Shown here in pieces: positions 1-10,574 of a stretch of 64,000 bases of DNA. Source of the DNA: Limanda limanda (taxonomy: Eukaryota; Chordata; Actinopteri; Pleuronectiformes; Pleuronectidae); the NCBI RefSeq assembly GCF_963576545.1, contig NW_026870532.1, positions 62,001-126,000 of the forward strand, given 5' to 3'. Each line of letters begins with the position of its first letter. Position 1 is the stretch's first letter. Position numbers and translations under genes: made by a program. The notes below the pieces were generated by a model. It did no database searches. It saw nothing but the letters and a program-made list of their open reading frames with translations, and had not been told where the DNA came from.

Positions 1-147
1 TCCGACCTTCACAAAAAAAGTTATTCAAGAATATCTCCTCAGATTTGGGGGAATTTCGTCGGTCGACCTCTTCCGAAGGTCGTACAAGCTCGGGGATGGT
101 ACCAATCGATCCGCAGGACCCAAATTAGTCCAGATGCAACCACTTTC
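1..147 (+). repeat. B monomer, truncated by the window edge
   Basis: This is the last 147 bases of a 155-bp B monomer; its first eight bases lie outside the window. It carries the B-specific middle (CTCAGATTTGGGGG and the SalI site GTCGAC) and the B-type end CCACTTTC. Confidence 0.95.
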
Positions 148-310
148 CAAGTCTCTCCGACCTTCACAAAAAAAGTTATTCATGAATATCTCTTTCTCCT
201 ATGTGCTTTCATCCCTAACCCTAACCCTAACCCTTCCGAAAGTCGGAGAAGCTCAAGGATGGTACCGATCGATGCGCGCTACCCCATTTAGTGGGGGTAG
301 AGCCTACTTG

Positions 311-465
311 CAAGTCTCTCCGACCTTCACAAAAAAAGTTATTCAAGAATATCTCCTCAGATTTGGGGGAATTTCGTCGGTCGACCTCTTCCGAAGGTCG
401 TACAAGCTCGGGGATGGTACCAATCGATCCGCAGGACCCAAATTAGTCCAGATGCAACCACTTTC
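311..465 (+). repeat. B monomer, reference copy (155 bp)
   Basis: This represents the 111 B monomers. Positions 1-45 are the block shared with A, including A7 at 21-27. Positions 46-77 are B-specific: CTCAGATTTGGGGG, then AATTTCGTCG, then the palindrome GGTCGACC. Positions 78-155 align without gaps to the last 78 bases of A (about 55 of 78 identical by my count). B has no telomeric tract. KpnI (GGTACC) and ClaI (ATCGAT) motifs are shared with A, while SalI (GTCGAC) is specific to B. Every B is flanked on both sides by A. Recurrent B variants used as markers are TTTCGAAGG for TTCCGAAGG, CAGACC for CCGACC, GTAATTC for GTTATTC, CTGCAG for CCGCAG, and GGTTGTAC for GGTCGTAC. Confidence 0.95.
382..400. 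other. B-monomer hairpin CGACCT / AGGTCG (exemplar)
   Basis: Six-base arms surround a CTTCCGA loop at B positions 72-90. They overlap the perfect palindrome GGTCGACC. The right arm also pairs with CGACCTTC near the start of every monomer (B positions 11-18 against 83-90). B can therefore form either a local or a longer-range stem. Any function is unknown. Confidence 0.6.
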
Positions 466-622
466 CAAGTCTCTCCGACCTTCACAAAAAAAGTTATTCA
501 AGAATATCTCTTTCTCCTATGTGCTTTCATCCCTAACCCTAACCCTTCCGAAAGTCGGAGAAGCTCAAGGATGGTACCGATCGATGCGCGCTACCCCATT
601 TAGTGGGGGTAGAGCCTACTTG
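466..622 (+). repeat. Short A monomer (157 bp), one CCCTAA lost
   Basis: The telomeric tract is (CCCTAA)2CCCT. The rest matches A. It follows B 311-465 and precedes a full A, and it lies outside any B-a-B cassette. Confidence 0.93.
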
Positions 623-946
623 CAAGTCTCTCCGACCTTCACAAAAAAAGTTATTCAAGAATATCTCTTTCTCCTATGTGCTTTCATCCCTAACCCTAAC
701 CCTAACCCTTCCGAAAGTCGGAGAAGCTCAAGGATGGTACCGATCGATGCGCGCAACCCCATTTAGTGGGGGTAGAGCCTACTTGCAAGTCTCTCCGACC
801 TTCACAAAAAAAGTTATTCAAGAATATCTCCTCAGATTTGGGGGAATTTCGTCGGTCGACCTCTTCCGAAGGTCGTACAAGCTCGGGGATGGTACCAATC
901 GATCCGCAGGACCCAAATTAGTCCAGATGCAACCACTTTCCAAGTC

Positions 947-1042
947 TCTCCGACCTTCACAAAAAAAGTTATTCAAGAATATCTCTTTCTCCTATGTGCT
1001 TTCATCCCTAACCCTAACCCTAACCCTTCCGAAAGTCGGAGA
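947..1042. other. Inverted repeat enclosing the telomeric tract in A (exemplar)
   Basis: TCTCCGACCTTC at A positions 7-18 is the reverse complement of GAAAGTCGGAGA at 91-102 except for one base. The 72 bases between them contain the A7 run, the A-specific spacer and the telomeric tract. The geometry recurs in essentially every A copy, so it is a built-in property of the monomer. Confidence 0.6.
1006..1027 (-). repeat. Telomere-like tract within A (exemplar), potential G-quadruplex on - strand
   Basis: The + strand reads (CCCTAA)3CCCT, so the - strand has four GGG runs separated by TTA. That is the canonical human-type telomeric G-quadruplex pattern. A comparable tract sits at the same place in every A monomer. 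Short 'a' monomers have one hexamer fewer and only three GGG runs. Some A copies carry CCATAA (about 4698, 7912 and 10001) or CCCCAA (for example 6305, 8395, 12089) substitutions. The sequence is seen directly; folding is inferred from the known motif. Confidence 0.9.
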
Positions 1043-1071
1043 AGCTCAAGGATGGTACCGATCGATGCGCG

Positions 1072-1093
1072 CTACCCCATTTAGTGGGGGTAG
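1072..1093. other. A-monomer hairpin: CTACCCCA / TGGGGGTAG (exemplar)
   Basis: The arm CTACCCCA and the arm TGGGGGTAG flank a five-base TTTAG loop, with one bulged G in the right arm. The same dyad recurs in all TACCCC-type A monomers. The AACCCC subtype loses one pair near the base of the stem, and the ACCACATTT variant (around 36073, 37842, 41212, 46023, 48593, 54520) loses one C-G pair. B has no equivalent hairpin at this site. Any role is unknown. Confidence 0.65.
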
Positions 1094-3834
1094 AGCCTAC
1101 TTGCAAGTCTCTCCGACCTTCACAAAAAAAGTTATTCAAGAATATCTCTTTCTCCTATGTGCTTTCATCCCTAACCCTAACCCTAACCCTTCCAAAAGTC
1201 GGAGAAGCTCAAGGATGGTACCGATCGATGCGTGCTACCCCATTTAGTGGGGGTAGAGCCTACTTGCAAGTCTCTCCGACCTTCACAAAAAAAGTTATTC
1301 AAGAATATCTCCTCAGATTTGGGGGAATTTCGTCGGTCGACCTCTTCCGAAGGTCGTACAAGCTCGGGGATGGTACCAATCGATCCGCAGGACCCAAATT
1401 AGTCCAGATGCAACCACTTTCCAAGTCTCTCCGACCTTCACAAAAAAAGTTATTCAAGAATATCTCTTTCTCCTATGTGCTTTCATCCCTAACCCTAACC
1501 CTAACCCTTCCGAAAGTCGGAGAAGCTCAAGGATGGTACCGATCGATGCGCGCTACCCCATTTAGTGGGGGTAGAGCCTACTTGCAAGTCTCTCCGACCT
1601 TCACAAAAAAAGTTATTCAAGAATATCTCTTTCTCCTATGTGCTTTCATCCCTAACCCTAACCCTAACCCTTCCGAAAGTCGGAGAAGCTCAAGGATGGT
1701 ACCGATCGATGCGCGCAACCCCATTTAGTGGGGGTAGAGCCTACTTGCAAGTCTCTCCGACCTTCACAAAAAAAGTTATTCAAGAATATCTCCTCAGATT
1801 TGGGGGAATTTCGTCGGTCGACCTCTTCCGAAGGTCGTACAAGCTCGGGGATGGTACCAATCGATCCGCAGGACCCAAATTAGTCCAGATGCAACCACTT
1901 TCCAAGTCTCTCCGACCTTCACAAAAAAAGTTATTCAAGAATATCTCTTTCTCCTATGTGCTTTCATCCCTAACCCTAACCCTAACCCTTCCGAAAGTCG
2001 GAGAAGCTCAAGGATGGTACCGATCGATGCGCGCTACCCCATTTAGTGGGGGTAGAGCCTACTTGCAAGTCTCTCCGACCTTTACAAAAAAAGTTATTCA
2101 AGAATATCTCTTTCTCCTATGTGCTTTCATCCCTAACCCTAACCCTAACCCTTCCGAAAGTCGGAGAAGCTCAAGGATGGTACCGATCGATGCGCGCTAC
2201 CCCATTTAGTGGGGGTAGAGCCTACTTGCAAGTCTCTCCGACCTTCACAAAAAAAGTTATTCAAGAATATCTCTTTCTCCTATGTGCTTTCATCCCTAAC
2301 CCTAACCCTAACCCTTCCGAAAGTCGGAGAAGCTCAAGGATGGTACCGATCGATGCGCGTTACCCCATTTAGTGGGGGTAGAGCCTACTTGCAAGTCTCT
2401 CCGACCTTCACAAAAAAAGTTATTCAAGAATATCTCTTTCTCCTATGTGCTTTCATCCCTAACCCTAACCCTAACCCTTCCGAAAGTCGGAGAAGCTCAA
2501 GGATGGTACCGATCGATGCGCGCAACCCCATTTAGTGGGGGTAGAGCCTACTTGCAAGTCTCTCCGACCTTCACAAAAAAAGTAATTCAAGAATATCTCC
2601 TCAGATTTGGGGGAATTTCGTCGGTCGACCTCTTCCGAAGGTCGTACAAGCTCGGGGATGGTACCAATCGATCCGCAGGACCCAAATTAGTCCAGATGCA
2701 ACCACTTTCCAAGTCTCTCCGACCTTCACAAAAAAAGTTATTCAAGAATATCTCTTTCTCCTATGTGCTTTCATCCCTAACCCTAACCCTAACCCTTCCG
2801 AAAGTCGGAGAAGCTCAAGGATGGTACCGATCGATGCGCGCTACCCCATTTAGTGGGGGTAGAGCCTACTTGCAAGTCTCTCCGACCTTCACAAAAAAAG
2901 TTATTCAAGAATATCTCTTTCTCCTATGTGCTTTCATCCCTAACCCTAACCCTAACCCTTCCGAAAGTCGGAGAAGCTCAAGGATGGTACCGATCGATGC
3001 GCGCAACCCCATTTAGTGGGGGTAGAGCCTACTTGCAAGTCTCTCCGACCTTCACAAAAAAAGTTATTCAAGAATATCTCCTCAGATTTGGGGGAATTTC
3101 GTCGGTCGACCTCTTCCGAAGGTCGTACAAGCTCGGGGATGGTACCAATCGATCCGCAGGACCCAAATTAGTCCAGATGCAACCACTTTCCAAGTCTCTC
3201 CGACCTTCACAAAAAAAGTTATTCAAGAATATTTCTTTCTCCTATGTGCTTTCATCCCTAACCCTAACCCTAACCCTTCCGAAAGTCGGAGAAGCTCAAG
3301 GATGGTACCGATCGATGCGCGCTACCCCATTTAGTGGGGGTAGAGCCTACTTGCAAGTCTCTCCGACCTTTACAAAAAAAGTTATTCAAGAATATCTCCT
3401 CAGATTTGGGGGAATTTCGTCGGTCGACCTCTTCCGAAGGTCGTACAAGCTCGGGGATGGTACCAATCGATCCGCAGGACCCAAATTAGTCCAGATGCAA
3501 CCACTTTCCAAGTCTCTCCGACCTTCACAAAAAAAGTTATTCAAGAATATCTCTTTCTCCTATGTGCTTTCATCCCTAACCCTAACCCTAACCCTTCCGA
3601 AAGTCGGAGAAGCTCAAGGATGGTACCGATCGATGCGCGCTACCCCATTTAGTGGGGGTAGAGCCTACTTGCAAGTCTCTCCGACCTTCACAAAAAAAGT
3701 TATTCAAGAATATCTCTTTCTCCTATGTGCTTTCATCCCTAACCCTAACCCTAACCCTTCCGAAAGTCGGAGAAGCTCAAGGATGGTACCGATCGATGCG
3801 CGCAACCCCATTTAGTGGGGGTAGAGCCTACTTG

Positions 3835-4301
3835 CAAGTCTCTCCGACCTTCACAAAAAAAGTTATTCAAGAATATCTCCTCAGATTTGGGGGAATTTCG
3901 TCGGTCGACCTCTTTCGAAGGTCGTACAAGCTCGGGGATGGTACCAATCGATCCGCAGGACCCAAATTAGTCCAGATGCAACCACTTTCCAAGTCTCTCC
4001 GACCTTCACAAAAAAAGTTATTCAAGAATATCTCTTTCTCCTATGTGCTTTCATCCCTAACCCTAACCCTTCCGAAAGTCGGAGAAGCTCAAGGATGGTA
4101 CCGATCGATGCGCGCTACCCCATTTAGTGGGGGTAGAGCCTACTTGCAAGTCTCTCAGACCTTCACAAAAAAAGTTATTCAAGAATATCTCCTCAGATTT
4201 GGGGGAATTTCGTCGGTCGACCTCTTCCGAAGGTCGTACAAGCTCGGGGATGGTACCAATCGATCCGCAGGACCCAAATTAGTCCAGATGCAACCACTTT
4301 T
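3835..4301 (+). repeat. B-a-B cassette 1 (type X)
   Basis: A B with TTTCGAAGG (3835-3989), a short a (3990-4146) and a B with CAGACC (4147-4301) occur in fixed order, followed by an A with TACCGA that ends in GGGGGCAGAG instead of GGGGGTAGAG. I call this the X type. The second B ends CCACTTTT, a marker shared only with cassettes 2 and 3. Confidence 0.9.
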
Positions 4302-5271
4302 CAAGTCTCTCCGACCTTCACAAAAAAAGTTATTCAAGAATATCTCTTTCTCCTATGTGCTTTCATCCCTAACCCTAACCCTAACCCTTCCGAAAGTCGG
4401 AGAAGCTCAAGGATGGTACCGATCGATGCGCGCTACCCCATTTAGTGGGGGCAGAGCCTACTTGCAAGTCTCTCCGACCTTCACAAAAAAAGTTATTCAA
4501 GAATATCTCTTTCTCCTATGTGCTTTCATCCCTAACCCTAACCCTAACCCTTCCGAAAGTCGGAGAAGCTCAAGGATGGTACCGATCGATGCGCGCTACC
4601 CCATTTAGTGGGGGTAGAGCCTACTTGCAAGTCTCTCCGACCTTCACAAAAAAAGTTATTCAAGAATATCTCTTTCTCCTATGTGCTTTCATCCCTAACC
4701 ATAACCCTAACCCTTCCGAAAGTCGGAGAAGCTCAAGGATGGTACCGATCGATGCGCGCTACCCCATTTAGTGGGGGTAGAGCCTACTTGCAAGTCTCTC
4801 CGACCTTCACAAAAAAAGTTATTCAAGAATATCTCTTTCTCCTATGTGCTTTCATCCCTAACCCTAACCCTAACCCTTCCGAAAGTCGGAGAAGCTCAAG
4901 GATGGTACCGATCGATGCGCGCAACCCCATTTAGTGGGGGTAGAGCCTACTTGCAAGTCTCTCCGACCTTCACAAAAAAAGTTATTCAAGAATATCTCCT
5001 CAGATTTGGGGGAATTTCGTCGGTCGACCTCTTCCGAAGGTTGTACAAGCTCGGGGATGGTACCAATCGATCCGCAGGACCCAAATTAGTCCAGATGCAA
5101 CCACTTTCCAAGTCTCTCCGACCTTCACAAAAAAAGTTATTCAAGAATATCTCTTTCTCCTATGTGCTTTCATCCCTAACCCCAACCCTTACCCTTCCGA
5201 AAGTCGGAGAAGCTCAAGGATGGTACCGATCGATGCGCGCTACCCCATTTAGTGGGGGTAGAGCCTACTTG
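3835..5271 (+). repeat. Higher-order block E1 (1437 bp)
   Basis: The block is cassette 1, then A (GGCAGAG end), A with CCATAA, another A, B with GGTTGTAC, and A with a CCCCAA-type tract. The same ordered variants recur in E2 (7049-8485) and E3 (9138-10574), so these are copies by descent. The last A of E1 carries an additional private change, CTTACCC, in its telomeric tract near 5187. Confidence 0.88.
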
Positions 5272-7048
5272 CAAGTCTCTCCGACCTTCACAAAAAAAGT
5301 TATTCAAGAATATCTCTTTCTCCTATGTGCTTTCATCCCTAACCCTAACCCTAACCCTTCCGAAAGTCGGAGAAGCTCAAGGATGGTACCGATCGATGCG
5401 CGCTACCCCATTTAGTGGGGGTAGAGCCTACTTGCAAGTCTCTCCGACCTTCACAAAAAAAGTTATTCAAGAATATCTCTTTCTCCTATGTGCTTTCATC
5501 CCTAACCCTAACCCTAACCCTTCCGAAAGTCGGAGAAGCTCAAGGATGGTACCGATCGATGCGCGCTACCCCATTTAGTGGGGGTAGAGCCTACTTGCAA
5601 GTCTCTCCGACCTTCACAAAAAAAGTTATTCAAGAATATCTCCTCAGATTTGGGGGAATTTCGTCGGTCGACCTCTTCCGAAGGTCGTACAAGCTCGGGG
5701 ATGGTACCAATCGATCCGCAGGACCCAAATTAGTCCAGATGCAACCACTTTCCAAGTCTCTCCGACCTTCACAAAAAAAGTTATTCAAGAATATCTCTTT
5801 CTCCTATGTGCTTTCATCCCTAACCCTAACCCTAACCCTTCCGAAAGTCGGAGAAGCTCAAGGATGGTACCGATCGATGCGCGCTACCCCATTTAGTGGG
5901 GGTAGAGCCTACTTGCAAGTCTCTCCGACCTTCACAAAAAAAGTTATTCAAGAATATCTCTTTCTCCTATGTGCTTTCATCCCTAACCCTAACCCTAACC
6001 CTTCCGAAAGTCGGAGAAGCTCAAGGATGGTACCGATCGATGCGCGCAACCCCATTTAGTGGGGGTAGAGCCTACTTGCAAGTCTCTCCGACCTTCACAA
6101 AAAAAGTTATTCAAGAATATCTCCTCAGATTTGGGGGAATTTCGTCGGTCGACCTCTTCCGAAGGTCGTACAAGCTCGGGGATGGTACCAATCGATCCGC
6201 AGGACCCAAATTAGTCCAGATGCAACCACTTTCCAAGTCTCTCCGACCTTCACAAAAAAAGTTATTCAAGAATATCTCTTTCTCCTATGTGCTTTCATCC
6301 CTAACCCCAACCCTAACCCTTCCGAAAGTCGGAGAAGCTCAAGGATGGTACCGATCGATGCGCGCTACCCCATTTAGTGGGGGTAGAGCCTACTTGCAAG
6401 TCTCTCCGACCTTCACAAAAAAAGTTATTCAAGAATATCTCTTTCTCCTATGTGCTTTCATCCCTAACCCTAACCCTAACCCTTCCGAAAGTCGGGGAAG
6501 CTCAAGGATGGTACCGATCGATGCGCGCTACCCCATTTAGTGGGGGTAGAGCCTACTTGCAAGTCTCTCCGACCTTCACAAAAAAAGTTATTCAAGAATA
6601 TCTCTTTCTCCTATGTGCTTTCATCCCTAACCCTAACCCTAACCCTTCCGAAAGTCGGAGAAGCTCAAGGATGGTACCGATCGATGCGCGCTACCCCATT
6701 TAGTGGGGGTAGAGCCTACTTGCAAGTCTCTCCGACCTTCACAAAAAAAGTTATTCAAGAATATCTCTTTCTCCTATGTGCTTTCATCCCTAACCCTAAC
6801 CCTAACCCTTCCGAAAGTCGGAGAAGCTCAAGGATGGTACCGATCGATGCGCGCTACCCCATTTAGTGGGGGTAGAGCCTACTTGCAAGTCTCTCCGACC
6901 TTCACAAAAAAAGTTATTCAAGAATATCTCTTTCTCCTATGTGCTTTCATCCCTAACCCTAACCCTAACCCTTCCGAAAGTCGGAGAAGCTCAAGGATGG
7001 TACCGATCGATGCGTGCAACCCCATTTAGTGGGGGTAGAGCCTACTTG

Positions 7049-7515
7049 CAAGTCTCTCCGACCTTCACAAAAAAAGTTATTCAAGAATATCTCCTCAGAT
7101 TTGGGGGAATTTCGTCGGTCGACCTCTTTCGAAGGTCGTACAAGCTCGGGGATGGTACCAATCGATCCGCAGGACCCAAATTAGTCCAGATGCAACCACT
7201 TTCCAAGTCTCTCCGACCTTCACAAAAAAAGTTATTCAAGAATATCTCTTTCTCCTATGTGCTTTCATCCCTAACCCTAACCCTTCCGAAAGTCGGAGAA
7301 GCTCAAGGATGGTACCGATCGATGCGCGCTACCCCATTTAGTGGGGGTAGAGCCTACTTGCAAGTCTCTCAGACCTTCACAAAAAAAGTTATTCAAGAAT
7401 ATCTCCTCAGATTTGGGGGAATTTCGTCGGTCGACCTCTTCCGAAGGTCGTACAAGCTCGGGGATGGTACCAATCGATCCGCAGGACCCAAATTAGTCCA
7501 GATGCAACCACTTTT
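7049..7515 (+). repeat. B-a-B cassette 2 (type X)
   Basis: It has the same marker order as cassette 1, including CCACTTTT at the end of the second B. The A just before it carries GATGCGTGCAACC, a private change. Confidence 0.9.
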
Positions 7516-8485
7516 CAAGTCTCTCCGACCTTCACAAAAAAAGTTATTCAAGAATATCTCTTTCTCCTATGTGCTTTCATCCCTAACCCTAACCCTAACC
7601 CTTCCGAAAGTCGGAGAAGCTCAAGGATGGTACCGATCGATGCGCGCTACCCCATTTAGTGGGGGCAGAGCCTACTTGCAAGTCTCTCCGACCTTCACAA
7701 AAAAAGTTATTCAAGAATATCTCTTTCTCCTATGTGCTTTCATCCCTAACCCTAACCCTAACCCTTCCGAAAGTCGGAGAAGCTCAAGGATGGTACCGAT
7801 CGATGCGCGCTACCCCATTTAGTGGGGGTAGAGCCTACTTGCAAGTCTCTCCGACCTTCACAAAAAAAGTTATTCAAGAATATCTCTTTCTCCTATGTGC
7901 TTTCATCCCTAACCATAACCCTAACCCTTCCGAAAGTCGGAGAAGCTCAAGGATGGTACCGATCGATGCGCGCTACCCCATTTAGTGGGGGTAGAGCCTA
8001 CTTGCAAGTCTCTCCGACCTTCACAAAAAAAGTTATTCAAGAATATCTCTTTCTCCTATGTGCTTTCATCCCTAACCCTAACCCTAACCCTTCCGAAAGT
8101 CGGAGAAGCTCAAGGATGGTACCGATCGATGCGCGCAACCCCATTTAGTGGGGGTAGAGCCTACTTGCAAGTCTCTCCGACCTTCACAAAAAAAGTTATT
8201 CAAGAATATCTCCTCAGATTTGGGGGAATTTCGTCGGTCGACCTCTTCCGAAGGTTGTACAAGCTCGGGGATGGTACCAATCGATCCGCAGGACCCAAAT
8301 TAGTCCAGATGCAACCACTTTCCAAGTCTCTCCGACCTTCACAAAAAAAGTTATTCAAGAATATCTCTTTCTCCTATGTGCTTTCATCCCTAACCCCAAC
8401 CCTAACCCTTCCGAAAGTCGGAGAAGCTCAAGGATGGTACCGATCGATGCGCGCTACCCCATTTAGTGGGGGTAGAGCCTACTTG
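7049..8485 (+). repeat. Higher-order block E2 (1437 bp)
   Basis: Second copy of E1, with the same CCATAA A (near 7912), GGTTGTAC B and CCCCAA A (near 8395) at matching offsets. It lies 3214 bp after E1. The next A has TACTGATCG near 8601, which destroys the KpnI site. Confidence 0.88.
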
Positions 8486-9137
8486 CAAGTCTCTCCGACC
8501 TTCACAAAAAAAGTTATTCAAGAATATCTCTTTCTCCTATGTGCTTTCATCCCTAACCCTAACCCTAACCCTTCCGAAAGTCGGAGAAGCTCAAGGATGG
8601 TACTGATCGATGCGCGCTACCCCATTTAGTGGGGGTAGAGCCTACTTGCAAGTCTCTCCGACCTTCACAAAAAAAGTTATTCAAGAATATCTCTTTCTCC
8701 TATGTGCTTTCATCCCTAACCCTAACCCTAACCCTTCCGAAAGTCGGAGAAGCTCAAGGATGGTACCGATCGATGCGCGCTACCCCATTTAGTGGGGGTA
8801 GAGCCTACTTGCAAGTCTCTCCGACCTTCACAAAAAAAGTTATTCAAGAATATCTCTTTCTCCTATGTGCTTTCATCCCTAACCCTAACCCTAACCCTTC
8901 CGAAAGTCGGAGAAGCTCAAGGATGGTACCGATCGATGCGCGCTACCCCATTTAGTGGGGGTAGAGCCTACTTGCAAGTCTCTCCGACCTTCACAAAAAA
9001 AGTTATTCAAGAATATCTCTTTCTCCTATGTGCTTTCATCCCTAACCCTAACCCTAACCCTTCCGAAAGTCGGAGAAGCTCAAGGATGGTACCGATCGAT
9101 GCGCGCAACCCCATTTAGTGGGGGTAGAGCCTACTTG

Positions 9138-9604
9138 CAAGTCTCTCCGACCTTCACAAAAAAAGTTATTCAAGAATATCTCCTCAGATTTGGGGGAATT
9201 TCGTCGGTCGACCTCTTTCGAAGGTCGTACAAGCTCGGGGATGGTACCAATCGATCCGCAGGACCCAAATTAGTCCAGATGCAACCACTTTCCAAGTCTC
9301 TCCGACCTTCACAAAAAAAGTTATTCAAGAATATCTCTTTCTCCTATGTGCTTTCATCCCTAACCCTAACCCTTCCGAAAGTCGGAGAAGCTCAAGGATG
9401 GTACCGATCGATGCGCGCTACCCCATTTAGTGGGGGTAGAGCCTACTTGCAAGTCTCTCAGACCTTCACAAAAAAAGTTATTCAAGAATATCTCCTCAGA
9501 TTTGGGGGAATTTCGTCGGTCGACCTCTTCCGAAGGTCGTACAAGCTCGGGGATGGTACCAATCGATCCGCAGGACCCAAATTAGTCCAGATGCAACCAC
9601 TTTT
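9138..9604 (+). repeat. B-a-B cassette 3 (type X)
   Basis: Same markers as cassettes 1 and 2 (TTTCGAAGG, short tract, CAGACC, CCACTTTT). Confidence 0.9.
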
Positions 9605-10574
9605 CAAGTCTCTCCGACCTTCACAAAAAAAGTTATTCAAGAATATCTCTTTCTCCTATGTGCTTTCATCCCTAACCCTAACCCTAACCCTTCCGAAAGT
9701 CGGAGAAGCTCAAGGATGGTACCGATCGATGCGCGCTACCCCATTTAGTGGGGGCAGAGCCTACTTGCAAGTCTCTCCGACCTTCACAAAAAAAGTTATT
9801 CAAGAATATCTCTTTCTCCTATGTGCTTTCATCCCTAACCCTAACCCTAACCCTTCCGAAAGTCGGAGAAGCTCAAGGATGGTACCGATCGATGCGCGCT
9901 ACCCCATTTAGTGGGGGTAGAGCCTACTTGCAAGTCTCTCCGACCTTCACAAAAAAAGTTATTCAAGAATATCTCTTTCTCCTATGTGCTTTCATCCCTA
10001 ACCATAACCCTAACCCTTCCGAAAGTCGGAGAAGCTCAAGGATGGTACCGATCGATGCGCGCTACCCCATTTAGTGGGGGTAGAGCCTACTTGCAAGTCT
10101 CTCCGACCTTCACAAAAAAAGTTATTCAAGAATATCTCTTTCTCCTATGTGCTTTCATCCCTAACCCTAACCCTAACCCTTCCGAAAGTCGGAGAAGCTC
10201 AAGGATGGTACCGATCGATGCGCGCAACCCCATTTAGTGGGGGTAGAGCCTACTTGCAAGTCTCTCCGACCTTCACAAAAAACGTTATTCAAGAATATCT
10301 CCTCAGATTTGGGGGAATTTCGTCGGTCGACCTCTTCCGAAGGTTGTACAAGCTCGGGGATGGTACCAATCGATCCGCAGGACCCAAATTAGTCCAGATG
10401 CAACCACTTTCCAAGTCTCTCCGACCTTCACAAAAAAAGTTATTCAAGAATATCTCTTTCTCCTATGTGCTTTCATCCCTAACCCCAACCCTAACCCTTC
10501 CGAAAGTCGGAGAAGCTCAAGGATGGTACCGATCGATGCGCGCTACCCCATTTAGTGGGGGTAGAGCCTACTTG
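9138..10574 (+). repeat. Higher-order block E3 (1437 bp)
   Basis: Third copy, 2089 bp after E2, with all E markers at the same offsets. The private change is AAAAAACGTTATT near 10278, which breaks the A7 run of the B that also carries GGTTGTAC. Confidence 0.88.

Larger units (their letters stand above)
941..1103 (+). repeat. A monomer, reference copy (163 bp)
   Basis: This represents the 288 A monomers. Positions 1-45 are identical to B. Positions 46-65 are an A-specific spacer (TTTCTCCTATGTG...). Positions 66-87 are the telomere-like (CCCTAA)3CCCT tract. From 86 onward the module is homologous to B, with TTCCGAAAGTCGG, KpnI GGTACC, PvuI CGATCG and GCGCGC, ending in a CCCCA/TGGGG hairpin and GAGCCTACTTG. 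The main subtypes differ at GCGCTACCCC versus GCGCAACCCC. The second form usually marks the A immediately before a B. Confidence 0.95.

Noticed and set aside
373..391. CENP-B box in the B middle (TTTCGTCGG...)
   Set aside because: Only the TTCG core matches. The required downstream A and CGGG positions of the mammalian box are absent, so this is not a CENP-B box by sequence.
1006..1027. Genuine chromosome-end telomere
   Set aside because: The hexamer tract is only about 22 bp per monomer and is embedded at a fixed position. No pure (CCCTAA)n stretch longer than this occurs in the window.
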